A DNA stretch of 64,000 bases from Poecilobothrus nobilitatus. Taxonomy: Eukaryota > Arthropoda > Insecta > Diptera > Dolichopodidae. Positions 1-11,800 of this stretch are shown here, in pieces. The stretch lies in assembly GCA_947095535.1 (NCBI GenBank), contig OX352774.1, forward strand, positions 236,431,825 to 236,495,824, read 5' to 3'. The position numbers and the translations under genes were made by a program. Under the pieces are notes generated by a model. It made no database searches and had not been told where the DNA came from. It worked only from the letters and a program-made list of their open reading frames with translations. Every line of letters begins with the position of its first letter. The stretch's first letter is position 1.

Positions 1-1790
1 ATTACGATATCCTTTTAAGATATATGTAAACTTTAACACCACCACCCAGTATATAGACGACAATTGGTAGCATTTTTATAAAGACTTTAGTTACACAAAA
101 GAAACAAAAAATAAAAACAGATGGTTGTATGTAGTTTTCTTTAGTATTATTTCTATCTATTTATCTTTTAGTTTTCGTTCAGTTTTATTTAATGCAAAGT
201 GCATTATTACAAAAACTACAGGATGAAAAATCTTCTTTTGCTGAACATCATAAAGAAAGTCAAATCATCTATTATTTTATATACATACTTATACATATAT
301 ATGTATACATATTTAAATAGTTAGTTATATGCACTTGAAACAAAACAAAACATACAACAAAAAAAAAAAGAAAAAAACAAAATAAAAGCAACTACAAACT
401 CTTAAAGATTCTTATATACCATTGTCACAACTATTCATATGATTATCGTGAATCGCATATTTTAAGCTAATTTTCTAATTAAAATACTTTTTGAAAAATT
501 TATGCATATCTTAAGTAAAATAACACCAATGGATGCTTCTTTATATATATAATTTATATATTATGCACCACCTATAACATATCTAATATCTATACTTTGG
601 TTTTGTTACCTCTTGAAAATTTAACAAGGTGTTCTAGAATTTGATACTTTATATAGCAGCATGCATTAAAATAGTTTTTTTTTTTCTTTTCTTAATTATG
701 CAAAAAAAAAAAAAAATTTCTTTCCACTTTAAAAATTTAAAGAATTTAGATAAAGATTGTAATAGGGAGGATGCTAGTAAATTTACATACCTATACTAAA
801 ACATTAACGATAAATATTTAAAGCTCACATCTTAGGTTAAATTCTGAAAAATTTTACCAGATTTCATGTAATTAAGAAGAGAAGTAAATGGTTTCAGTTC
901 CCTATTTTTAGGTAAACGAAAGAATCATTTTGGATTTTTTTTTTTTTTTGTATAATTTATAAAATAGGGATGAGTGAAGTGAAAAATAACAGTAGTGGTG
1001 GGACGAGTAAACTAGATTTATTTCCTTATCGTATTGTATAACATATAAAGTTCCACAATTAACAAACAAAATAAACATAGATAACATAAAATCACATTCC
1101 TCCAAAAGAAAACTACAAAAAAAAAAAGAAAAGAAAAAAGGAAAACAAAGAAAACAAAAAAAAAAAGTTTGAAAATGCAAATTGTGTGTTTGCATGTATC
1201 TGAGGCTGGTTAAAAGCGATTGCAAAATTTTGTTTTTTTCCGTTTTACGTTTTTAGTTTTTGGAAATTAAATGTAACTTTAATAACTTGTAGACGAGATT
1301 AGTCAACTTAAATGAGATCATAATTTACTAAATGCATAATTTTTTTTTTTTAACAAGGACACAAGTTTAAAATTACGAAATATAAAATTTCGAATTTAAA
1401 ATTTATAACTACGTACTAGGAAAATTTTGAATTGATTTTTAGAAAAGTGGTTTAAAATTCATTCTAAATTGGAAATTTTGGTAATTTTTCGATAAATCTC
1501 CAGAGCTTTAATTAAAAAAAAATCTCATTTTTGTTCAAAATTATCGATTATTTTTGGTCAATTTTAAGATAAATGAAACATAAAAAATACACGATCTATC
1601 CTAAATTTTGAATTTTTATGATGGACAATAGTCCTAGTCCAAGAAATTCAATCCAAATTTCAAAAATTTGGTTTAATGAGAAATGCTAATTTTATTTCAA
1701 AATCCATAAATCGAATTTTCCCACTAAATTTGAATTTTGGAATAAAATTCTTCGATTATATGACTAAACACTGTGTATACATTTTTCTAT
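1..1790. other. gene-free A/T-rich stretch
   Basis: I see no gene here. The stretch carries scattered poly(A)/poly(T) runs (for example T-runs near 670 and 938, A-runs near 360 and 1108). From about 1370 to 1760 there are many AAATTT/GAATTT words, including a small palindrome at about 1654-1672. The 105-codon minus-strand open frame at 908-1225 is Phe/Lys low complexity from the homopolymer runs and is not supported as a gene. Confidence 0.6.
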
Positions 1791-1810
1791 CTCATATTTT
1801 TCATTCACAG

Positions 1811-1868
1811 TTATACCAAACAAACCATAATTACAAGTCATATTAGGAAAATGAATTTTACCTTGAAG
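1811..1868 (+). other. candidate short exon with strong splice sites
   Basis: A pyrimidine-rich tract ending TTTTTCATTCACAG (to 1810) makes a textbook 3' splice site. The following 58 bases end in AAG followed by GTAAGT at 1869, a consensus 5' splice site. One frame is open throughout, and an ATG at 1851 would start a peptide MNFTLK just before the donor. It could be an internal exon, a first coding exon with some 5' UTR, or chance in A/T-rich DNA. No neighbouring exon was found, so the parent gene is unknown. This is inference from splice signals only. Confidence 0.25.
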
Positions 1869-2639
1869 GTAAGTAAAAAAAAAAATAAAACTCTGATTAA
1901 ATTATTTTTCTTATTATTTTTCCTATTGTTTTTATTTTTTTGGTTTTGATTTTTTAAGGAATCATTGCACATAACACAAACAAAAAGAATTTATTATAAT
2001 CCTTTATTTTCTTTTTAAATAATAGAAAAAAAACAAAAGAAAAACAACAACAACTAAAAATTATCCTGGTAACTAATAACTTATAACACCCAACAGAATA
2101 TGTAATAGTTAACACTTATATTTAACTTTTTATGCATTTTTCGAGTAAATTAAAGCCAAAAATTCAAAAAAAAAAAAAGAAAAAAAAAACAGAAAAAAAA
2201 TATAAATAATCAAAAAATAGGATAATTATTTTTTCAAAATAATTTTTCGTAAACGAAGCATACTCTTTTTAATTTTAATACAATTCAAAATTGTTTAATA
2301 CTCAAATTTTCTAATTAATGACTGACTCTACAGTTAAAATTATAGAAAGGATCTCTTGCAAGAGTAAATTAATTGATTTAGTTTTATTTTTTTTTCTTAA
2401 ATAAATTAGTAAATAATAAAGTTGGTAGCGTAGATATTTCTTAAGGTACATATAGGGTCCATATTATATTGAGGCCTTAGATATTGATATTCTTAAAGGA
2501 TTGACAAGTAAGTAATTAAGAATTTAAAAAAAATATAGTTGTTACATATTCCATATGTCATGAATAATGACTAATTAAGGTTAAACATTAAGTAATATTA
2601 AAATTTAGTCCATAAATGATGGTTCTTATTCTCTACTCT
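1869..2639. other. gene-free A/T-rich stretch
   Basis: This is homopolymer-rich sequence (A-runs near 2167-2190, T-runs near 2386). A donor-like AA|GTAAGT occurs near 2507, but the sequence upstream of it is closed in all three frames, so no exon is called. Confidence 0.5.
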
Positions 2640-2870
2640 ACTCTAATTCCTTCCCTCATTCTTAGTACTCAAGATCTTGTATTCTATTCAACGCTTTATT
2701 CTTGAGCCTAAACTAATAACAAAATTGCATTAGAAGTAATCCCAAACCCATTCCTTAAACCAAACAGTATATTATACCATGGGTTCTAACCTAATGTTTC
2801 GTTTAAAAGAAAAGTCGAATTTAGTTGGTTAAAGTCGAACACTATCAAATAGAATTCGTGCATTGATTTT
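2640..2870 (+). mobile_element. possible degenerate LINE 3' tail
   Basis: A pyrimidine-rich stretch (TTCCTTCCCTCATTC) is followed by CAGTATATTATACCATGGGT and then a GTCGAA...TTGGTTAAAGTCG segment. This resembles, in the same order, the LINE 3' region at 34200-34450. The match is patchy and no poly(A) end is obvious. It may be an old copy or only similar composition. Confidence 0.2.
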
Positions 2871-3220
2871 TAGGTATGATTCGAGATTCCCATCTACCCT
2901 CGCAAAAAAAAAAATGTAAGTTGTATTTCTATTTCTTCTATTTCACCATAAACCACCTGTATAATTAATGATTTTCTCAGGTGCATATATACATGAATAT
3001 TATCTATTCAAATTTTATAGCCGCAAGTCACAAAGAATCGTACATAATTCTAATCAGGGCAATTTTTATTTTATTTCTCTTTTCCTTTTCTATTATTGTT
3101 TTTAATTGTTTCATTGTTGTGTGCGAAAGAATCAAAAGGAAGGATATAAGTAACAACAATAAACAAAATAAAACAAAAAAAAAGTTTTACCTAAGTATGT
3201 TTAGAAATTTTTGTATTCTA

Positions 3221-3244
3221 TAATAATAATAATTATTATTATTA
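3221..3244. repeat. perfect TAA/TTA palindrome
   Basis: Four TAA triplets are followed directly by four TTA triplets, giving a perfect 24-base palindrome able to form a cruciform or RNA hairpin. It is probably microsatellite-derived. Confidence 0.8.
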
Positions 3245-3324
3245 TTAGAGAGTAACACCTGGTCTAACATATTATTTTTCTTTAAAAAAGAAGAAGAAAA
3301 AAAAAATAAAATTTATAGTTCACC

Positions 3325-3370
3325 TATTCACATTCATTCAGTGTGTGTATTCACATTCATTCAGTGTATA
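3325..3370 (+). repeat. 23-bp tandem duplication
   Basis: The word TATTCACATTCATTCAGTGT occurs twice, starting at 3325 and 3348, as a two-copy direct repeat. Nothing links it to a gene. Confidence 0.8.
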
Positions 3371-3498
3371 CACAATTTAATTATAATTACCGTTAGAAAG
3401 AGAACAAAATAGAAATAGAATACAAAATAAATAATCCTTTTAATTGTGGTATAGATAATTAAAACGAGTACAATCTTAATGTCCTTAACTCTTTTCAT

Positions 3499-3518
3499 AC
3501 ATATATATATATATATAA
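3499..3518. repeat. (AT)n microsatellite, short
   Basis: A run of about nine to ten AT dinucleotides, the shortest of several in the window. Confidence 0.85.
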
Positions 3519-4930
3519 TATGAATATGTAATTGTAATTGAATTGAAAATTGGAAAACAAAAAAAAATTTTGAATATTATTTCAGAGACGCGTTTTAATT
3601 TCTGTAATTCACGATTTGCTCCTACATATTATTTGCCGAGACGTATGGTGAATTTTTTTTTTTATATAACTGAATATATGAATTATGAATTTATTAAAGG
3701 ATGTATTTTGTAGTTGTAGTAAGTACGTTATGAGAATTATTTTACAAAAATTATAATTAAATTTTAAAAATTTATTAATTTTTGAAAAAAAACAAAAAAG
3801 AAAAAAAAACAAAACACGAAAAAAAACACACTATTAAAATCTCTTAACAGTACTAAAAAAACAATAAAAAAAAATGCCTTTACAATCGTGGTGAATTATT
3901 AAGAAACAGTTTTTTTTTTTTTTTTGTGTTTGTTTTAAAAAAATTTTAATTTCCATTAATTTTTATTATTATTAAAAAGAGACAACATACACAAAACAAA
4001 AATAAAATATAAAACAAAAGAAAAAAGAGGAACAACAAAATAATTGGATTTGAGTATGGTGGGAATAAAAAATAAGGGATGAGTTCAAAACCAAAGAAAA
4101 AACAAACAAAAAAAAAACTGATTGAGTTCGCGTTTTTAAAATTGTATTAAAATTGAAAAGTGAGTTAACAATTTTCTACTAAAGATAATAAAGGAATAAA
4201 AAAAAACAAAAATAAATAAAAGCAACAAAAATATTTAATATAATAGGCTCCATGAAATAGTGTCGCACGAAATAATGTCGCAATCGATATTATTTCATTA
4301 TGAAATAAAAAGTCGCAAATTAAAAATGAAATAACATTGCAAAAAGGAAATTGTTTGCTTAAAACACAAAAACAAAAAAAAAAACAAAATGTTTAATTCA
4401 AATGTTCAATTCAATTCAATTTAATTGAATTGTCACTATTTTTTAAAAAATTAATAACGCACTGTTATTTTTTTATTATAATAAAACGCACTGTTTTATT
4501 TTCAATTTAATTTATTTTAACAATCTTTCTTTTGCGACTCTACGATAACGATTGATTAAAATTTAGAAAATTTGGGTTTATATAAACTTGAATTAAACGG
4601 TTCAGGACTAACGTTTAACTCAAGTTCAGTAACCTTGAATTTAAAGTACATAATGAAAATGAAAAAAAAAACCAAAGTATATAAAAAACATATGTAGTGT
4701 ATATAAAAAGTTAAAATTATTGAATATATAAAAAATATAAAATTATTGTGAATTAAATTAATTTTAGTGAATGTAACTGACATCTTGTGTCCCAAAATTA
4801 AAACAATTATATTTTGACAATTTCTATCTAATATTGTGAATTTGTTTGGTTTTGACAATTACTGTAAGTATCAATAATACTTTAAAATAATCAATAGACA
4901 TATATATAAAATATATAAATATATTTTTAG

Positions 4931-5113
4931 AAAAAAAAGCAAAGATGAAGATGCTGGATGCTGATCGGTACCAGGATTCAACCATCACTCAGGAACCAGG
5001 ATACTCAGATAAGTACAAAAATAATTTTAATTTGAAATTGATTCTTTGTTTCTCCTTTTTTTATTTTTAGATGAACAAGAAACCAGAAACAGAAATAATT
5101 TCGAAAATTTAAG
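4931..5113 (+). pseudogene. two exon-like blocks with an intron inside the TIR element
   Basis: ATATTTTTAG (3' splice-like, ending 4930) precedes a less A/T-rich block, 4931-5008. After 62 bases ending in a long pyrimidine tract and TTTTTAG (5070), a second block runs 5071-5113 and ends AAG|GTAGCA. Joining 5008 to 5071 keeps one frame open across both blocks; it includes MKMLDADRYQDSTITQEPG, then YSDEQETRNRNNFENL. The first donor reads CAG|ATAAGT, one base from consensus CAG|GTAAGT, so it looks mutated. I do not recognise the protein. It may be a host gene fragment captured by the transposon (Pack-type) or the element's own decayed gene. The blocks lie wholly inside the TIRs. Splice structure is inferred. 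Confidence 0.4.
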
Positions 5114-5118
5114 GTAGC

Positions 5119-5740
5119 AAAATTTTTCGACATTGTTTCCTGTGACGTTATTTCATTTTTGATTAGTGACTTTATTTCATAATAATTTTCACCAAATTTT
5201 TTTCTGTATGCATTGAGATACTAATAGAAATCTGTATGCATTTACATATTCATTAGTGTAGACTTTAAAGTTAGATTCAAAATCAGGGTTATGCGGTTTT
5301 TCAAGAATATAAATGCATATTCGAGATTTTGAATTAGGAAAGATTTTAGTGTTAGATTAAAAGTCAAGATTGCCGCTTTTCCCAGAATACTTATATAATG
5401 TGGTTAAAAAAAAAACTTTAATTAACATAAAAATTTTAAATTTATTCTCATTTTTCTTATTTTTTTCCCAATACTTTTCTTAGATTAAAGCATTTTATAG
5501 ACGGTTGCAAAAAGTGTATAATAGTGATTTTGTATCTAACTCTAAAACCTCTCCAAATTCAAAATCTCGAATATACATACATAAATATATAAATATTCTG
5601 GAAAAAGGAAATATCCTGATTTTGAATTTATACTAAACTATGTTCATACAGGTTTTTATAAAAATTTGGTGAAAATCATTATGAAATAAAATCACCAATC
5701 AAAAATAAAATAACGTGCCCAATGTGTGCGACTGTTCAGA
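5119..5740. repeat. long fold-back (inverted repeat) core
   Basis: Sequence at about 5130-5200 (CGTTATTTCATTTTTGATTA...CACCAAATTT) returns as its reverse complement at about 5650-5735. The next inward blocks, 5265-5360 and 5540-5640, are also inverted partners, sharing TTCAAAATC and ATTCGAGATTTTGAATT. The whole is one imperfect palindrome centred near 5430-5470. A transcript could form a long hairpin. It could be a smaller related MITE nested in the larger element. Confidence 0.7.
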
Positions 5741-6123
5741 ATATGAGAAAAAAATGGATATTTTGAAAAAATTTTATGTATATACTATATATGTCAGATT
5801 TTATAGTCAGTTACAAAATCAAGGTAATAGGCATATTTTGAAAAAGCGTATAACCCCTTATTTCGTCACTAACTTTAAAAAGATTTACGAATTATTTTTG
5901 TGTATATATACTTAATAAGTATTATTTTTAATTTTTGCGATTTTATTTCATTTGTATGTATGGGCATTGTTTGCGACTTTATTTCATTTTCATAATGAAA
6001 TAATATCGCAAAATCAAAAAATGAAATAAATTCGCAAAAAATTACAAAAAATTTTGTGACTTTATTTCATTTCTTGAAATCGACATTATTTCCTCCTACA
6101 CAATTTCATAGAGCCAATATAAT

Positions 6124-8829
6124 CGCTTTTTTTGCTGTTTTTATTTTTTATTCACTTGTTCTTTCAAATAATTTGTATTCAAATATTTTTACTTTAAAAA
6201 AAAAACTGTTTTTTACCTTTACTATATACCAACTCTTTATTAAATATTAATTTTTTTTTGTATTTGAAAATTTTAAAAAGGACATTTTTGTTTTTTTTTG
6301 TTTTTGTTTTTGATGTTCTAAAAAAGATACATATGAGTACAAAATTTACTCATTTATTATGCATATAATAAATATGTTAGTCTGTACTTACGTACAGTAT
6401 AAAATATGTATGTATGTGCGTATATTGTTAGTTTTTTGCTTTGGTTTTTTTTTTTTTTGTTATTCAAAGTTTTCAAACGAATTTCATTGAAAAACGATAT
6501 GGATATATTTTGGAAGTGAAATAATATGAAATGAAAGGATAGAAAATTTTAATATTTGAAGGATGTTTTAAGGGTTCCTTGACTTTATTTTGTAAATTTT
6601 TACTTATACATATATATATGTATATACATAAAGAATCTAAAAAAAAAAAAGAATATTTAAGTTAAAAGAGAGTGTGAATTAAATTTATATATTTTTTGGT
6701 TTTTATTTTAAAAATTAACTAATTACATATGGGATTATGATTAGTATTGTATTGGGATTAATTTTAATGTTATTTACTGTATATTGAAAAATATTAAATT
6801 TTGTAAAAAGAACTCAAGTTTTCAATTTTGAAAAAAAAAAAAAAACAAAAAATAACAAAAATACAAAATATTATTACCAAAAACAAAAGGAAGAGAGGAA
6901 AAAGAAGATACTTATGAGAATAAAAAAAAAAAAAAATTACTTAACTTTAGTAACAACGAATGAATTGTGGATCATCTGAAAAGCAAAAAAAAAAAGGGAT
7001 GATTTTTATTTAAAAAAAATAATGTTAAAATAATGTATTAAAAGGTATTAAAACCAATAATAATAAATTAAATTAATTTTTACTTTATTTTTACACTAAA
7101 TTAAATAATTTATTTTTTGTTTATTTTTTTTTCGGATAAATTAAGTGATTGTATACGAATCCTGGAAAAGGATTAAAAGAACGATGGATGATTTTAAGTT
7201 AAGTAAAAAAAAAACAAAAAAAAAAAAATCGTTATTAATTTTTTATTTTTGATAATGTTTATAAGTATAATGTCACTACGCCCTGAATATTGGGTATTGG
7301 AATGAGAAAAAGATATATGTATGTATATGATACAAATGTGTTATAAATTTGATGAACTTTGAGATGAAGTCGACAATAACTAAAAAGAAAAAACAAAAAA
7401 AAAATCCCTTAAGTAATAATTTAATTAATTAATTTTGTTTATTTTTAAACATTAATTTAATATGAATTTAATGGATTTTTTGTTTTCTTTCGAATGAAGA
7501 AAATTATGTTAAAATAATAATATATATCTTTAGATTAATAATTTTTTATTTTTTTTAATTATATTTTTCTTTGTCATATAAATTTTAAATAATATGTATG
7601 TTAATTAAAGTTTTTAAATATTTTACTTTAATTATTTTGAATGTATTAAATTTTAATTATACGTTTTAGAGATCAGCATAAAAATAAAAAAAGAAGTAAT
7701 ACATTTTTAAAAATAATTATAACAGATTGAATTAGTAAATGAATAGGTTTATAGTTTCATATAAATCTGATTGAATAAGGTGTCTGATTTTTAATCGGAT
7801 CGGATTTAAAGGAGAAATTTATTGTTTAGAACGAACCGAACCGAAATGGTATAGTTTAGTGCAAGTCTGATTGATTTAGCTGTTTGATTTCTTGCAAAAG
7901 AAATGAATTCGACTCTATTCAACGATTTCATGGAGAAATTATACAGAGGTCAAAAATTAAATACACATACAGCAAAATATGGTTTGAAATCTGTACATTT
8001 TTATATAGGTAAGATTCATGCCAAATTATTGGGGCTTCTGTCCCGTTGCAAAATATACTTTTCTACAAGAGAGCAGTCAAAATATCTACAATTTGTCCTA
8101 AGGAGTACAACTAGTAATATTTGGGTTGGCTCTGTCAAACTTCTTAGAGTTACTTGGATAAAGTCCAAAACTCCGCCTTAAGTCCCATTGTAAAACTTAA
8201 TTTTTTTCAAGAAATCTGTCAAATATAATATATGTATTAAGTTTGCGTTCGCCCCGAGATAGAATACAACTGTCATACATAGGATGACGTTATAATGTCA
8301 ATAATGTTCCATTCTACAATATGCAACTATGCAACCAGTTTTTCGATTCATTAGAAGTTACCTTCCCCCTTACTCTTAATATTCTATTTCCCTCCTGATT
8401 CCTTTTCCCATTTAGCTAAATCTATATTTATATAGAAAATAAATCTATATTTAGTAGAAAGGAATCCGTTCCTAGGGATTATGAAGCGTGAAAAAAAATG
8501 AACTTTAATTCTACAAGACTAGGCGTAAACTAGATAAGATGAAATAATATTTAAAAACAAAATAGAATTAAAAATCTTAATCTAAAAGGAACAATATAAC
8601 TGTAACAAGAAAGGGTAAACTGAACGAAAACAGTTAATACACCTACTGGGAAAAAATGATGGGGCTGAACTACAGAATTTTTGATTTTATAAAAAATAAA
8701 TAAAATAAAGGAGTAATAATTTGGCTAAAAGGGTGAATATAATGAGATTACTTATACACATATTAATGGCATTATTAAAAGTTTAGAAAGATTCTAAATT
8801 GTTAGAAATAAATTAATTCCTTCCCAATT
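6124..8829. other. gene-free A/T-rich stretch
   Basis: No gene is supported. Homopolymer runs dominate to about 7700. Between about 7790 and 8420 the sequence is less A/T-rich and holds a 92-codon plus-strand open frame (7903-8181, Met-Asn-Ser-Thr start) with no domain I recognise. Sequence at about 8330-8410 is pyrimidine-rich like the LINE 3' regions elsewhere, so a decayed transposon is likely here, but I cannot name it. Confidence 0.45.
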
Positions 8830-9033
8830 CCTTTTTTTTTTTTGTTTTTTGCTACGAAAATCATTCAAAGAAACTGCTTGCGGTTCCTATTGGTATTCTT
8901 AAGCTTTAATCAACTAAAACCATATACTTTAAAACAAAATTTTAGAATGGGTCCTTTAATATACAGTGTAAAATCAGAACATACAGATGATGTGCAATTT
9001 GGACATGGGGATAAAAATTATTCTCAGAAGTAA
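8830..9033 (-). mobile_element. LINE 3' tail fragment
   Basis: Read on the minus strand it ends in a poly(A) tract (the T-run at about 8832-8847). The plus strand contains AGAAACTGCTTGCGGTTCCT and then TTTTAGAATGGGTCCTTTAA, the same order of blocks as the 3' regions at 21281-21600 and 29788-29990. The latter adjoins recognisable LINE coding sequence. It is a truncated, non-coding copy. The 63-codon frame across it (8842-9033) is not a gene. Confidence 0.5.
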
Positions 9034-10083
9034 TTCATAACATTTTGCAAATTTTGATTTTTTTTCTTTTTGTTTAAAGATTTGAAGTTAAAATTTTTTG
9101 TGCATTTATTTGTTTTATTTTTTCAAAATGTTTAATAAATTAAACAAATTTTTTGAGATCACTAAAACAAACTTTAAATTTATATATTTTAGCTAAATTT
9201 AATAACATTTTATAATTCAGTTTCATATATAGATAGGTAATAAAATTATTGATACAACATTTAATAAGTATCTTTCATCATTCAAATGGTGTTTAAAGTT
9301 TTAAAATTCTGTCATTAAATCCTAAAAAATTGTCTGTTTTACTGTATCAATTGTTAAAAGAAGAGTAAAATAACTGTTAGATAATAAAATATTGTAATAA
9401 CAATACAATTTGCATAACATTTTATTTTAATTTTAGTTGAGTTTTTTAATTTTTTTCAAAATCCCTATAATTTTTAGTTCTAAAATTAGTTTTAGATCAT
9501 TTTTACCACCTGGAGATTAGGATCTTTGTTGTTTTTTTTTTTTTTTTGTTCCATCCTTAAAATTCGTAATGACTTTTTGTTTTTTTTGTTTCAACTTTCT
9601 TTAACTTTCTCAACCATAACAATTAGATACGCTTTTATTTCATTCCTAGAATACCCGAAGAAATTTTTACTTGCATCAGTTTAGGTATGTATCAGTTTTT
9701 ACAGTTAATAGAAAATATTGATGAAGCCATTAAAATTATATGAACCGAAAAAAAAGAAAAACAAATTTTTTTTTTAAATTTAAAAAAGAAGAAAATTAAA
9801 ATAAAAATAACATCATTCTCATATTCTTGTCCATAATATTACAGATATATAACATTTTCAATTAAATGCTTATTTGAACTTCATTAAATCAAAATTTGTA
9901 ACACACCATTAAAAATCTAAAAAGGGATTTTAATTTTACAATTTTTTGTTCATCAAATATAAAAACTGTCATACCACTAAGTAGCTGGTTCTCAATTCAA
10001 TTGAATCCTTTCTTTTTTATTTAATTCAAAATCAACTTAAGTAATATTCAAAAAAAAAAAAAACAAGGTAGAATGTAAACCAA
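9034..10083. other. gene-free A/T-rich stretch
   Basis: T-rich runs occur near 9057 and 9531-9547. I see no gene, TIR or other organised structure. Confidence 0.55.
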
Positions 10084-10253
10084 CGGTTTTTAAAAGCGCA
10101 CATTTCCAAAACTCAATACAAATTGTTTAGAAGTGTGACTTACACAAAAATTTGAAAATTTCATGTAATAAGAAAAAAACGTGAAAATAGGACATTTTTG
10201 AGATTTTGAGGGGCCGTAAGTCCGGAATCCTATATAACTAAAAAAAGCTGTTA

Positions 10254-11690
10254 ACACACGTAAAAATATATTATTGAAGCTTTAATTTTTATGTCTTGCC
10301 GAAGAAAAGTTTTTACAGGTGCCTAAGTTACAGGTGTCTAAAAATAGCAAAATTTCAATTTTTGAGGCGTAATAACTCTTAAAGAGGGGGCGTTACCAAA
10401 AAATTTTCTGAGGAAACTTATACTAATTCTAAAAGTTCTTTCTTGTCTCAAAATTTCAGGTTCCTATCTAAAGGGGTGCCGGAGTTATGAAAAAAGAAAT
10501 TTCATGCAAAATGTGGTTTTCACATAACGGTAAATTTAAATCGTAAATTACAAAATATTACATAATTTTGATATTGTTTTATATAGATAATAAAATTTTT
10601 GATCTTCTGGCGGTTTTAGATTGCAAAACTATTACGCAAAGCCCGAGATATATACATCTGAAAATGGAGCTTTTTTACAATTTTGAAGAGCTGCAGCTTT
10701 GGAACCCTTTACAACTAAAATAAACCTTTCACACACGTAAAAATATATTATTGTAGCTTTCATTTTCATGTCTTGCCGAAGAAAAATTTTTACAGGTGCC
10801 TAAGTAACAGGTGTCTAAAAATAGCTAATTTTCAATTTTTGAGGCGTAATAACTCTTAAAGAGGGGGCGTTACCAAACAATTTTCTGAGGAAACTTATAC
10901 TAATTCTAAAAGTTCTTTCTTGTCTCAAAATTTCAGGTTCCTATCTAAAGGGGTGCCGGAGTTATGAAAAAAGAAATTTCATGCAAAATGTGGTTTTCAC
11001 ATAACGGTAAATTTAAATCGTAAATTACATAATATTACATAATTTTGATATTGCTTCATATAGATAATAAAATTTTCGATCTTCTGCCGGTTTTAGATTG
11101 CAAAACTATTACGCAGAGCCTGAGATATATACATCTGAAAATGGGGCTTTTTTACAATTTTGAAGAGCTGCAACTTTGGAACCCTTTACAATTAAAATAA
11201 ACCTTTCACACACGTAAAAATATATTATTGTAGCTTTAATTTTTACATCTTGCAGAAGTAAAATGTGTGCAGGTTCCTAAGTTACAGGTGTTTAAAAATA
11301 GCAAATTTTCAATTTTTAAGCCCTAATAGCTCATAAACAGGGGGTGGTCCGAAAAAATTTTCTGAGGAAACTTATACTAATTCTAAAAGTTCTTTCTTGC
11401 CTCAAAATTTCAAGCTTGTATCTAGAAGCATGCCGGAGTTATGAAAGTAGAAAAATCATGCAAAATTTGGTTTTCACATAACGGTAAATTTAAATACTAA
11501 ATTTAAAAAAATTGTATAATTTTGATATTAATTTACAAAGATAAAAGAAATACCTGTCGAATGACGTTTTCAGATTGAAAAAATCTTAAGCAGAACATAA
11601 GATATATGCATTTAAAAATAGGGCTTTTTCAAAGTTTGAGGGGGTGTAGCTCCGTAATGGGGGGGGCTACATGAAAAAGTTGTTCCACAA
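10254..11690 (+). repeat. three-unit 477-bp tandem array
   Basis: The anchor ACACACGTAAAAATATATTA starts at 10254, 10731 and 11208, two spacings of exactly 477 bp. Units 1 and 2 differ at only a few positions. Unit 3 (from 11208) is clearly more diverged and runs into a G-rich segment near 11640-11670 (GGGGGTGTAGCTCC). The pattern suggests recent duplication or gene conversion of units 1 and 2 from an older monomer resembling unit 3. Confidence 0.9.
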
Positions 11691-11766
11691 AATTATTTTT
11701 TTTATAAGACCTACCTATGGTTAAAATTTTTTTTCTCTATCTTTAACGGTGTAGAAGTTTTGTAAA

Positions 11767-11800
11767 CAGACGGACGGACGGACGGACGGACGGACGGACA
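11767..11800 (+). repeat. (ACGG)n microsatellite
   Basis: About seven ACGG repeats, flanked by CAG, close the tail of the 477-bp array element. (ACGG) runs at the end of dispersed non-coding repeats are familiar from fly genomes. The copy at about 30993 is shorter. Confidence 0.85.

Larger units (their letters stand above)
2871..4236. other. gene-free stretch with simple repeats
   Basis: Only simple sequence is visible, with small repeats listed separately. The 80-codon plus-strand frame at 2981-3223 and the 67-codon minus frame at 3609-3812 have A/T-driven composition and no recognisable domain, so neither is called. Confidence 0.5.
4245..6115. mobile_element. 1.9-kb non-autonomous TIR DNA transposon
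   Basis: The left end reads GGCTCCATGAAATAGTGT. The reverse complement of the right end reads GGCTCTATGAAATTGTGT. About 30 of the first 35 bases match, and more scattered matches run inward. Flanks carry an 8-bp direct repeat AATATAAT (4237-4244 and 6116-6123), consistent with an 8-9-bp target-site duplication, although it is all A/T and so weaker evidence. Subterminal DNA is packed with alternating GTCGCAAA and TGAAATAA words in both orientations. No transposase is recognisable. A GG start and an 8-9-bp duplication would suit Merlin-, MULE- or hAT-like mobilisation; the superfamily is not resolved. The element encloses exon-like sequence (4931-5113) and a fold-back core (5119-5740). Related ends occur at 20349-20722 and 62306. 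Confidence 0.72.

Noticed and set aside
908..1225. 105-codon minus-strand frame
   Set aside because: Its Phe/Lys runs come from homopolymers; no motif recognised.
2443..2508. Candidate exon before AA|GTAAGT
   Set aside because: All three frames contain stops and the upstream acceptor is weak.
7903..8181. 92-codon plus-strand frame of mixed composition
   Set aside because: No recognised domain, and it is next to LINE-like pyrimidine-rich sequence; more likely a chance frame in an old element than a gene.
10254..11690. CRISPR-like array
   Set aside because: Units are 477 bp and contiguous with no spacers; the context is eukaryotic.
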